Positions 1 to 6,473 of a stretch of DNA of 10,573 nucleotides are shown piece after piece. Each line of letters begins with the position of its first letter. Positions within the stretch are counted from its first letter, which is position 1. Source of the DNA: Bacteroidales bacterium (lineage in GTDB: Bacteria; Bacteroidota; Bacteroidia; Bacteroidales; JAADGE01). The notes below the pieces were generated by a model that did not search any database, was not told the DNA's origin, and saw only the letters and a list, made by a program, of their open reading frames with translations. The stretch lies in contig JAOZMN010000076.1 in NCBI GenBank assembly GCA_029934265.1, positions 1 to 10,573 of the forward strand, in the 5' to 3' direction. Made by a program: the position numbers and the translations under genes.

Positions 1-4
1 TTAT

Positions 5-769
5 TTAAATAGGAAAATATTTTTTCGTTTTATAAGTAACATTATCAGGTGAATATTCCGCCGGTTGATTATTTTTATCGGAATAAATACGAAATAAGGA
101 AAAATCGCCGGTATGGCGAGGCCACATCCAGTTATCCGTATCACCTCCGAATTTCCCGATTGCAGAAGGCGGTGCACCTACAAAACGAACATCTTTAAAT
201 ACTTCTTGCACAAACATATAATAATTATTTCCATAAAAAAACGGAGTGATTTCAGCAATGTAGTGTGTATTTTCGATTGCTTTTGCTGTTATTATTTCCG
301 TATTTTTTTTAACGATTATTTGTCGTTCTTCTTCGCTCATTTCATTGGTTACGCCTTTGAGTACTTGCTCGGTTACGTCTTCCATACGAACAAGAAATGT
401 TACTGTAAGATTCTCGTTTACAAGCTCCTTCGATTTGTCCATTGCCCAGAAACCGTCTGTCAGATAATCATGTTCGAGCGAGCTGTGTTTTTGTATCGAA
501 CCGTATCCGCAATGATGATTTGTAAGTACAAGTCCTTGATTTGAAATAAGTTCTGCCGTACAGCCTCCTCCGAAAATCATTACTGCATCTTTCATGCTTG
601 CTTTGTTTATGCTGTAAATATCTTCGGCAGTCAGCTTAAAGCCTTTTTTCTTCATTGCCTCAATATTGTATTTTTTCAACAACAAAGGTATCCACATTCC
701 TTCGTCTGCTTTGATTTGCAGGGAAAATAAAATTGCAAAAATAAATATAAACAAAACTGTTTTTTTCAT
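5..769 (-). CDS. S46 family dipeptidyl-peptidase (DPP7/DPP11-like), N-terminal part only, ends in an early stop
   Basis: S46 enzymes are periplasmic or outer-surface serine peptidases that remove dipeptides from the N-terminus of peptides, used by asaccharolytic Bacteroidota to feed on protein. Residues 1-21 form a signal peptide (KK, then a hydrophobic run, cut near IKA-DEG). DEGMW just after it is typical of the mature start. The catalytic His lies in NHHCGYG (residues 84-90), and the catalytic Asp is D222 in the block WMWPRHTGDF. Family members are about 700 residues and carry the nucleophilic Ser near residue 650. Here the frame stops after residue 254 (KKYFPI), where homologues continue into the rest of the barrel, so the Ser region is absent and the product should be inactive. 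Only four bases lie beyond the stop, so I cannot tell a pseudogene from a frameshift or assembly error. A TAnnTTTG box sits about 80 bp upstream. Family assignment is strong. Confidence 0.88.
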   Translation of the reverse strand: MKKTVLFIFIFAILFSLQIKADEGMWIPLLLKKYNIEAMKKKGFKLTAEDIYSINKASMKDAVMIFGGGCTAELISNQGLVLTNHHCGYGSIQKHSSLEHDYLTDGFWAMDKSKELVNENLTVTFLVRMEDVTEQVLKGVTNEMSEEERQIIVKKNTEIITAKAIENTHYIAEITPFFYGNNYYMFVQEVFKDVRFVGAPPSAIGKFGGDTDNWMWPRHTGDFSLFRIYSDKNNQPAEYSPDNVTYKTKKYFPI

Positions 770-845
770 AATTTTGTGTATTAAAATTTGATAAATTTCC
801 CGGTTAATTTGGTTTAAGAAAGATATTTTTTTATAAAAATCGGCT

Positions 846-853
846 CAAAAGTA
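846..853 (-). promoter_or_regulatory. Bacteroidota-type -7 promoter box for the S46 peptidase gene
   Basis: The minus strand reads TACTTTTG, an exact match to the TAnnTTTG consensus. About 20 nt further upstream is ATTG (874-877), three of four matches to the TTTG -33 element. This predicts a start of transcription near 839 and a leader of about 70 nt. It lies in the 113-bp gap after mqnB, so the peptidase can be transcribed on its own. Consensus match only; no experimental support. Confidence 0.45.
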
Positions 854-882
854 TTAAATACTTGATATTTTTACAATAAAAA

Positions 883-1578
883 TCAAATTATTATTATTTT
901 TTGCAAAACATCATTCAAATTTTTGATTGCCAAAGGAATATTCCATTTTTCGATATTCCTGATTTCAACATAATTTGAAATTGCACGAATTTGCAGGCAC
1001 GGAATTTTTTCATTCTTGCAAACAAAGAAAAAACCGGCACCTTCCATGGTTTCGATGTCCGGATTAAATTTTTCGGTTCGTAAATTTATTTGTTCTTTGT
1101 TACCGGAGGTGGCATTAACAGATATTGATTTTACTTTTTTCAGATTTGATGAAAAGTTATGATTATTATTTAAAAGTTTTCCGTTTTCAAAGGGAAATTG
1201 ATTTTTTTTTATAAAATTTTCTTCAAAAACGGTTTTGAAATTGTCTTTATGAGTTATTCCTAAATCGGCAAATTCATCTGAAACGACTTCTACGACTTCG
1301 CCCAAAGGCATCAATGTATCAAAACTTCCGCAAATTCCGGCGTTTATTATAATGTCATATTTTTTTTTGTATAATTTTTTTGTAAGAAAATAAACAGTAT
1401 TTGTTAATCCTATTCCGGTAATAAGTAAGCTGATTTTTTTACCGTTTACGGAATACCGGTTTTCAGCTGTTTTATATTTTTGCAAAAAATCTTTAAGCGG
1501 TTGAATTTCAGAATTTACAGCAGATACGATGAGAATTGATGATTGATTATTGATTATTGATGATTTGTTATTCGACAT
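883..1578 (-). CDS. mqnB: Futalosine hydrolase (menaquinone biosynthesis, MqnB)
   Basis: MqnB cleaves futalosine to hypoxanthine and dehypoxanthine futalosine in the cytoplasmic futalosine route to menaquinone. The 231-residue product is a single phosphorylase/nucleosidase fold of the MTA/SAH nucleosidase superfamily. ILIVSAVNSEI opens the first strand (residues 15-25), NAGICGSF is at 79-86, and METMEGAGF around E179 is the nucleoside-binding glutamate block. RAISNYVEIRN (198-208) is the MqnB form of the C-terminal motif: it carries Asn where MTA/SAH nucleosidases have the catalytic Asp, which separates it from that enzyme. The start at 1578 is the only in-frame ATG before the first strand. 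However, residues 6-15 come from a heptamer repeat that homologues lack, so the true start is uncertain. No promoter box is visible upstream; it may be read from the ccsBA transcript across a 196-bp gap containing repeats. Confidence 0.88.
   Translation of the reverse strand: MSNNKSSIINNQSSILIVSAVNSEIQPLKDFLQKYKTAENRYSVNGKKISLLITGIGLTNTVYFLTKKLYKKKYDIIINAGICGSFDTLMPLGEVVEVVSDEFADLGITHKDNFKTVFEENFIKKNQFPFENGKLLNNNHNFSSNLKKVKSISVNATSGNKEQINLRTEKFNPDIETMEGAGFFFVCKNEKIPCLQIRAISNYVEIRNIEKWNIPLAIKNLNDVLQKIIII
1534..1561 (-). repeat. Four tandem heptamers (ATCAATN) at the 5' end of mqnB
   Basis: On the minus strand, four consecutive 7-nt units read ATCAATA, ATCAATA, ATCAATC, ATCAATT, and a degenerate ACAAATC unit precedes them. 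They encode residues 6-15 of the predicted MqnB (SSIINNQSSI). Since seven is not a multiple of three, gain or loss of one unit would shift the frame. Confidence 0.8.
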
Positions 1579-1663
1579 ATTTTTGCTTGTATTTTAAAAT
1601 TTCTAAATTATTTGCATATACAATTTCTAAAAAAAATGTACTAACAAGGCGAAAGCAAAATCG

Positions 1664-1752
1664 TAAATCAGACCCTTAGGGTTTTAAGTAACAAGCTGTA
1701 AATTAAACATCTATATTTGCTAAATTTTGTTAAATCAAACCCTAAGGGTCTT
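1664..1752. repeat. Paired near-palindromic repeat (ACCCTWAGGGT) between mqnB and ccsBA
   Basis: Two copies of a roughly 22-bp sequence start at 1664 and 1731, 67 bp apart. Both run TAAATCA, then RACCCTWAGGGT, then pyrimidines (19 of 22 identical). The core is almost its own reverse complement, so the copies also form a perfect 15-bp inverted repeat: 1670-1684 (AGACCCTTAGGGTTT) against 1737-1751. The spacer is 52 nt and AT-rich. On the plus strand the second copy is followed by TTTTT. The element could be a transcript-end hairpin for ccsBA, an mRNA-processing site or a small repeated extragenic element. The sequence alone does not decide. Confidence 0.7.
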
Positions 1753-1774
1753 TTTACGCAGAACTCAAAAATCA

Positions 1775-4700
1775 TCAATCATCTTTTTCACCGAGTTCTT
1801 TGAAGCCGGCAAAAGCTATTAATCCGAAGAGGGTTAAAATCAGTCCCCAAGCCCAAAGCGGAAATATTGGTGTTTCGCCGGAAGCGTAACTGTGCATTCC
1901 TTTTGAGAGATAATAATTTACACCTATAAATGTCATCAAAACTGTTCCGAATGCCAATATTGAACCGACATTGAGAAAGTATAAATTTTTAAGTTTCGGA
2001 ATAAGCCGAAAATGCAGTACGGCGGCATATACCATTACTATTACCAAAGCCCAAGTTTCCTTTGCGTCCCAGCCCCAGTAACGTCCCCACGATTCGTTTG
2101 CCCAAATTCCGCCCAAAAATGTCCCGATTGTTGCCAGAAAAAGTCCGAGCGAAAGAAGCATTTCATTTATGTAGGATAATTCTTTTATCACGGAATCAAA
2201 ACGCTCTTTATTCTTCTTATTTTTAAATATATACAAAATAATATTTATAAGACCGAGTAAAAATCCCGACCCCAAAAAACCGTAACTTATAGTAAGCGTA
2301 GCAACATGAATAATCAGCCAGTATGATTTCAGAACAGGTTGCAAATTAGTTAGTTGAGGGTCGTAACTGCTGTGTCCGGCGGTCATTAGCATAAAGAATG
2401 CCATAAGTACCGATGCGGCAAGTGTTATTTTTGAATTTCGCATGAAACCGAAACCGGCAATCAAACCTCCCCAAGCTACTAAAATCAAGGCTTCGTATCC
2501 GTTGCTCCAAGGTGCGTGTCCGGTAAGATACCAACGCAAAGCCATTCCGAAGGTGTGGTATAAAAATGCTGTTGCAAGCAAGCTGATAAGAATATTTAAA
2601 ATTATAGTAACAATTCGACTTCTTTTTGCTCGTAAATTATCAACAAAGGCGAAAATTAATAACAGCATACTTAACATTCCGTAAATATTTCTTAAAAAGA
2701 TAAAAATATTTGCATTGTTATAAAATACTTCAAATTTTAACTGCGTTTTGTTCGGAAAACCTTCTATATTTGATTTTTGATTTTGCATTATTTCAATGTA
2801 CCCGATTAATTTATCGGGTTTGGAATAATCTCCTGTTTTTACGGATTTCACAAGCTCGACAAGATATAAATTCATAAAATTCGCATAGTTGAAATTTTTC
2901 AAATCTAAATCTTCATTTATTACTGAAAGCGTGCCGGTAAGCGACAAGTATGCCAAAGAATCGCCGGCGGAAATCCAATCGTTGTTTTGAGAATTTTGCA
3001 AAGGAAATATCTTTGTCATAGCACCTTGCAGAGTCATCATAAAAATATTTATTCTTTCATCGACTTTTATTATTTCTCTGTCAAATTTATTTTGATTAAC
3101 AGGTTTTTTACGAGACGCTTCTTCTGAAAATTTGCGAAGTTTATATTGCGATTTATCATCGAAAAAATCAAGAAAAGAAGCGTGTTTTTCTTGCATACCG
3201 AGTGCCTCTCTTACTGATTCTTCTCGTACATATATTATTTTTTGTTTTTTCCAAAATTCGGGGTCGATTTGAATATCCAAAAAGACTTGCATTTTTGTAA
3301 GCTCTCCTTTTTCTGCGGTTTCAAACTTATCCATTCTCGAAATTTTGTGCATCACATCACTTGCGAGTGTTTGCAAGGGTGCGAAACGTCCGCTGTATGT
3401 TTGTACGACAAGCAATCCGAATTTGTCGGCGTGTTTTTCGCTTACGGGTTTTCGGGTTTCCGTTTGTGCCGAAGAAGAAACTATACTGCTTAAAATCAGT
3501 ATGATAGTTAGCATTGCTTGTTTCCTTTTTATTTGCAGTTTTTTTATTTTTTTTCTGAGTTCGGCAAAACGTGATTCTTTGGAAAAGAAAACAAAGAAAA
3601 ATCCGGCTCCAAGCAAAAAATATCCGAGATAAGATGTCCAAGTTCCCAAAGCATCGTGGTTTACGGATAATATTGTTCCTTTTTCATCTTGGTCGTAAGA
3701 GGATTGAAAAAAACGAAACCCTTTGTAATCCAGAACGTTATTCATATATATACGATGTTTTTCTTCAATGCCGGCTTTTTTGTCGATAAGCACGACTTCG
3801 CTTTCGTAGGAAGACGGACTCATGGAGCCTGCGTATCGGTCAAGAATGAATTTTTCGAGTTTTAGTGAAAACGGCAGTTCTATCGGTTGCATTCCGTAAG
3901 CAAATCTGATTTTATTTTCGCCTATATCGTAAGTACGATAATTTCCGTAATATGACTGACCGCCGTAAATTTTCAATTCGTAATTTTTACCTTTTACCGA
4001 CACATTAAATATAAGTGCATCGGGACGATTATTATTCGGTCTTCCTTTTTCGGTTACTTCTTTTGCTTTTTTATAAATTTTTTCGACAAAAAATACTTCA
4101 TTATTTACGGCTATAATCCGGTTTTCTTTGAATGTGAATAAAGAATCCGGTTTTATCGTTTTCGCTTCGGCTTCCCTTTCGGGGATATAATTAAAAATAA
4201 CAGGCGATTTTATTGTCATATTTTTGTCTGTTACATTTATGTTTATTGCATTTGGTTGATTTTCCGTATTATAAGCCAGTGCTATATTGCCGATTTTTTT
4301 TGTTTTTCCTTCCGGAATAAGAAACGAGGCGGTTTTTTTGTTAATCATTGCCGTTATTTTCATCATATCGACTCCGTCCGGATTGTTTTCGGATATTCTT
4401 TCGATTGCATTCGGAACTATTTTTTTAAGTTTAACGGAAATTTCACCAAGCCCTTCGGTTGGTATTTTTATGTCAAAATTATTGTCTGAATTTTCATTAA
4501 AAAGTACGGCTTGTTCGTAAGTATATGTTTTTTTTTGGTCTTCCGCCATAATTCTCAAATGAACCTCCTCATTGTACATAATATTTGAGCTTTGTCCTTC
4601 TCTGATGTGCATTGTTCCTTCAAATCCGACATATCGAGTTATCCCTGCACCGAGAATCATAACTATAAGTGCAAGATGAAAAATAAGTCCTGAAAGTTTG

Positions 4701-4921
4701 CCTTTCCGCAACATTTTGAACCTCACAATATTACCGATAAAACTTATCGAAAGTAATATCATCTGAAATTCAAACCATTTGGCTCCGTATATGAATAATT
4801 TTGCCGTATAAGTATCGTAACTGTCTTCTACAAAGGTTGCTATACCCATTGCGATTGCAAAAGTGAACATCAATATTATTGCCGTTTTAAGCGAAAAAAG
4901 TTTGTCGAAAATATTTTTCAT
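1775..4921 (-). CDS. ccsBA: Cytochrome c biogenesis fusion protein CcsBA (ResB domain + CcsA/ResC domain)
   Basis: This System II cytochrome c synthase exports haem across the inner membrane and attaches it to CXXCH motifs of apocytochromes. The 1048-residue protein starts with a ResB/CcsB part: membrane segments near 11-30, 50-68 and 78-97, then a large periplasmic domain (about 100-425) and a segment at 428-447. Next comes a hydrophobic stretch (468-485) ending SSSAQ that resembles a signal peptide, and a mostly helical periplasmic region (490-735). The C-terminal CcsA part (from about 738) has multiple membrane helices and the haem-handling WWD loop (residues 937-960, WGRYWGWDAKETWA). Candidate haem-ligand histidines are H850 (AGHSSYDP), H872 in a helix, and H1010 (GMHSYAS), plus H789 and H801. 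The length matches the long Bacteroidota fusions. The ATG at 4921 begins MKNIFDKLFSLKTA, a normal N-terminus. The lipoprotein gene lies 279 bp upstream on the same strand. No cytochrome gene is in the window, so its client is unknown. Confidence 0.95.
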   Translation of the reverse strand: MKNIFDKLFSLKTAIILMFTFAIAMGIATFVEDSYDTYTAKLFIYGAKWFEFQMILLSISFIGNIVRFKMLRKGKLSGLIFHLALIVMILGAGITRYVGFEGTMHIREGQSSNIMYNEEVHLRIMAEDQKKTYTYEQAVLFNENSDNNFDIKIPTEGLGEISVKLKKIVPNAIERISENNPDGVDMMKITAMINKKTASFLIPEGKTKKIGNIALAYNTENQPNAININVTDKNMTIKSPVIFNYIPEREAEAKTIKPDSLFTFKENRIIAVNNEVFFVEKIYKKAKEVTEKGRPNNNRPDALIFNVSVKGKNYELKIYGGQSYYGNYRTYDIGENKIRFAYGMQPIELPFSLKLEKFILDRYAGSMSPSSYESEVVLIDKKAGIEEKHRIYMNNVLDYKGFRFFQSSYDQDEKGTILSVNHDALGTWTSYLGYFLLGAGFFFVFFSKESRFAELRKKIKKLQIKRKQAMLTIILILSSIVSSSAQTETRKPVSEKHADKFGLLVVQTYSGRFAPLQTLASDVMHKISRMDKFETAEKGELTKMQVFLDIQIDPEFWKKQKIIYVREESVREALGMQEKHASFLDFFDDKSQYKLRKFSEEASRKKPVNQNKFDREIIKVDERINIFMMTLQGAMTKIFPLQNSQNNDWISAGDSLAYLSLTGTLSVINEDLDLKNFNYANFMNLYLVELVKSVKTGDYSKPDKLIGYIEIMQNQKSNIEGFPNKTQLKFEVFYNNANIFIFLRNIYGMLSMLLLIFAFVDNLRAKRSRIVTIILNILISLLATAFLYHTFGMALRWYLTGHAPWSNGYEALILVAWGGLIAGFGFMRNSKITLAASVLMAFFMLMTAGHSSYDPQLTNLQPVLKSYWLIIHVATLTISYGFLGSGFLLGLINIILYIFKNKKNKERFDSVIKELSYINEMLLSLGLFLATIGTFLGGIWANESWGRYWGWDAKETWALVIVMVYAAVLHFRLIPKLKNLYFLNVGSILAFGTVLMTFIGVNYYLSKGMHSYASGETPIFPLWAWGLILTLFGLIAFAGFKELGEKDD

Positions 4922-4951
4922 GTAATTTGTCGTTTGTTTATTTTTTACTTT

Positions 4952-4988
4952 TAATGTTGGTTAACTTTGGCAAAGTTAATCAACATTA
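4952..4988. promoter_or_regulatory. 37-nt near-perfect palindrome upstream of ccsBA
   Basis: Centred on 4970, the arms 4952-4969 and 4971-4988 pair at 17 positions plus one G-T. The core is TTAACTTTGGCAAAGTTAA. It contains TAACTTTG, a match to the TAnnTTTG promoter box, on both strands. On the minus strand that box would sit about 50 bp ahead of the ccsBA start codon. No convincing -33 element and no T-tract on either side are seen, so it is not a classical terminator. It may be an operator, a promoter-bearing repeat or an mRNA hairpin. Confidence 0.6.
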
Positions 4989-5045
4989 GTACCGGTATAT
5001 TGTTAAGTCGTTATAGTACTTTGCAGGCTAAATTTTGCCAAAGTT

Positions 5046-5174
5046 GAGTCCACTCCGAGAAGTCCAAAAAGTGTAATTAGTCGCACTGCGAGTTTTTTAA
5101 CAGACTGATAATCAGTATGCAATTATTAGGAATTTTAGTAAATTACTCGCAATGCGACTTTTCGGAGTAGGCTC
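5046..5174. repeat. 129-bp nested inverted-repeat element flanked by AAAGTT direct repeats
   Basis: The outer arms 5046-5064 and 5156-5174 match inversely at 16 of 19 positions. The inner arms 5079-5093 and 5145-5159 match at 14 of 15. Each inner arm contains the palindrome TCGCANTGCGA (5081-5091 and 5147-5157), and a third palindrome (ACTGATAATCAGT) lies at 5104-5116. AAAGTT stands directly outside both ends (5040-5045 and 5175-5180), like a short target duplication. There is no coding capacity. It fills most of the gap between the lipoprotein and ccsBA genes. A mobile miniature element is the favoured reading; a processed mRNA structure is the alternative. Confidence 0.6.
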
Positions 5175-5200
5175 AAAGTTGAATTTGTAAAAATTTCATC

Positions 5201-5950
5201 TTATTTCTTAACTGCATCTTCCATAATTACTTTGTAAGAATATCCGTAACCGAAATCTTTGTTGAGAGTAATTTTTCCTTCAAAAGTAATTGTTTCATCA
5301 AGATTTATGTTTTCGTTTGTTGTAATTGTGAGGTCAAAATTTCCGGCATTTTCGGTTCCGTCTTGTATGTGTACCCAATTTTTATTCATAATTTGGTTAT
5401 TAACCTTTACAACTTTCCCTCTGATTTTGACTGTTTTACCGGAATAACTATCTTTATTTTTAAAAAGCTCTTCTATCGTAATTCCGTCTTTTGCCGGTTC
5501 TGTTTTTACGTTTGCTTTTTCGTTGTTGCCGGTATGTCCTTCGATAACTGCATCAGTAATGTCATCGGTATTTTCGGCGTGTTCATGATTGTGGACAGGT
5601 TCTTGAATTTCGGGATTTTCACTAATGGAACTTATAAAGTAAATCGTTTCAAAAGTGCGGTCTAATTCTTTACTGTGAAAATTAACCATTTTCATCTCTC
5701 CGTTATAGTAATATTTTTTGCCGTTTTCGACTTCCGTTTTTCCTACGGCAAACCATTGTTCTTTATCATCAACATTAAGTTTCAGATATGTATAATTTGT
5801 CGTTTGGATATTCTCGATAAGTTCGCCCCCTTTTATATTTCCTTCCGTTTTTTTTTCGGATTTTTCTGCAACTTTCACATCTCCGCCCTGACTGCAAGAA
5901 AATAATAATAAACTTATCATTAATGATAAAAAAAATTGTGTGTATTTCAT
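5201..5950 (-). CDS. OB-fold lipoprotein, NrfJ-like
   Basis: Predicted outer- or inner-membrane-anchored lipoprotein of 249 residues. The N-terminus MKYTQFFLSLMISLLLFSC is a lipoprotein signal with the lipidated Cys at 19. Two globular parts follow. Residues 44-110 contain YTYLKLNVDDKEQWFAV and a conserved-looking NFHSKELDRTFETIYF block. Residues 157-246 are an OB-fold-like domain with GKTVKIRGKVVKVN, IMNKNWVHIQDGT and DLTITT, the pattern seen in NrfJ-related proteins near cytochrome and nitrite-reductase genes. The linker between them is acidic and has a histidine cluster HNHEH (about 120-124) that might bind metal; this is inference. The ATG at 5950 is chosen over an in-frame start at 5986: it begins the signal peptide, and the likely -7 box (5984-5991) overlaps the upstream one. 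It precedes ccsBA on the same strand, suggesting a role linked to c-type cytochromes. The molecular function is unknown. Confidence 0.8.
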   Translation of the reverse strand: MKYTQFFLSLMISLLLFSCSQGGDVKVAEKSEKKTEGNIKGGELIENIQTTNYTYLKLNVDDKEQWFAVGKTEVENGKKYYYNGEMKMVNFHSKELDRTFETIYFISSISENPEIQEPVHNHEHAENTDDITDAVIEGHTGNNEKANVKTEPAKDGITIEELFKNKDSYSGKTVKIRGKVVKVNNQIMNKNWVHIQDGTENAGNFDLTITTNENINLDETITFEGKITLNKDFGYGYSYKVIMEDAVKK

Positions 5951-5983
5951 TTTTATAAATTTTAAAAGTTTCAAAATAAGGAA

Positions 5984-5991
5984 CAAAAATA
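5984..5991 (-). promoter_or_regulatory. Bacteroidota-type -7 promoter box for the NrfJ-like lipoprotein
   Basis: The minus strand reads TATTTTTG, matching TAnnTTTG, 33 bp upstream of the ATG at 5950 and implying a leader of about 27 nt. The A-rich upstream DNA shows no clear TTTG at the -33 distance, so the evidence is partial. Confidence 0.4.
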
Positions 5992-6100
5992 GAATTATAA
6001 TTATAAAAAAAAAGAAATATTTTTATGTTTTTCAATAAAAAAGATAAAAAGCTCTTTTTTAACTTGCTTAATTGATATTCGGCAATTAATTTAAAGTTAT

Positions 6101-6413
6101 GTCGCAAGTTTAAAATTGAATTGGCAAATCTTGTTTTCGGCACTTGTTCGGTTGTTTTTTACGATAGTGTTAAGCTAAAATGTTATAATTAGCACCGTGC
6201 TTCAGCTCGGTGTAATAATTGTAATTTGGTGAGGCTCTATCCGAACGGCGAAGCCCTCACGCAAGTAAATTATCTACTAAATGTAATATTTTTTATTTTC
6301 GGATAGAGCCTATCCTGCTTATTTATTAACACCGAGCTAAAGCATGGTGCTAATTATTTTCATAAACAACCGGTTTATAAAAAAATAAACCAATTCAATT
6401 TTAAACTTGAGCC
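6101..6413. mobile_element. MITE-like 313-bp foldback element with 24-bp terminal inverted repeats and 8-bp direct repeats
   Basis: The ends 6101-6124 and 6390-6413 are inverted repeats matching at 22 of 24 positions; the inner 20 (6105-6124 and 6390-6409) are perfect. AAAGTTAT sits directly outside both ends (6093-6100 and 6414-6421), as a target-site duplication would. Further nested inverted repeats line up towards the centre: 6149-6157 with 6364-6372 (9 of 9), 6185-6213 with 6329-6357 (27 of 29, one mismatch being a G-T pair on the plus strand), and 6232-6245 with 6298-6311 (14 of 14). A 52-nt loop remains. A local alternative hairpin pairs GTGAGG (6229) with CCTCAC (6255). The element encodes no protein, so it would need a transposase supplied elsewhere. 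It takes up nearly half of the 689-bp gap between the divergent lipoprotein and ybaB genes. The flanks outside it hold only promoter-like boxes. Confidence 0.7.
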
Positions 6414-6473
6414 AAAGTTATTTGTTAGTTTTAAAATGTTATTTGCAGTACATTTTTTCTGAACGGATATTTT

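Noticed and set aside
113..544. 143-codon open frame on the plus strand
   Set aside because: It lies entirely antisense to the well-supported S46 peptidase gene, and its Cys/Phe/Ile-rich product looks like a translated complement rather than a protein.
863..887. Hairpin TTGAT/ATCAA with A/T arms after mqnB as a terminator
   Set aside because: The stem is almost entirely A-T, contains a bulge and overlaps the stop codon. It is too weak to call, and the promoter box for the next gene lies right behind it.
5775..6143. 122-codon minus-strand frame
   Set aside because: It overlaps the lipoprotein start in another frame and runs into the repeat element. The product is low-complexity Lys/Phe/Ile and matches nothing I recognise.
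5040..6421. CRISPR array
   Set aside because: The repeats are inverted pairs of differing sequence, not evenly spaced direct repeats with unique spacers, and no cas genes are present.
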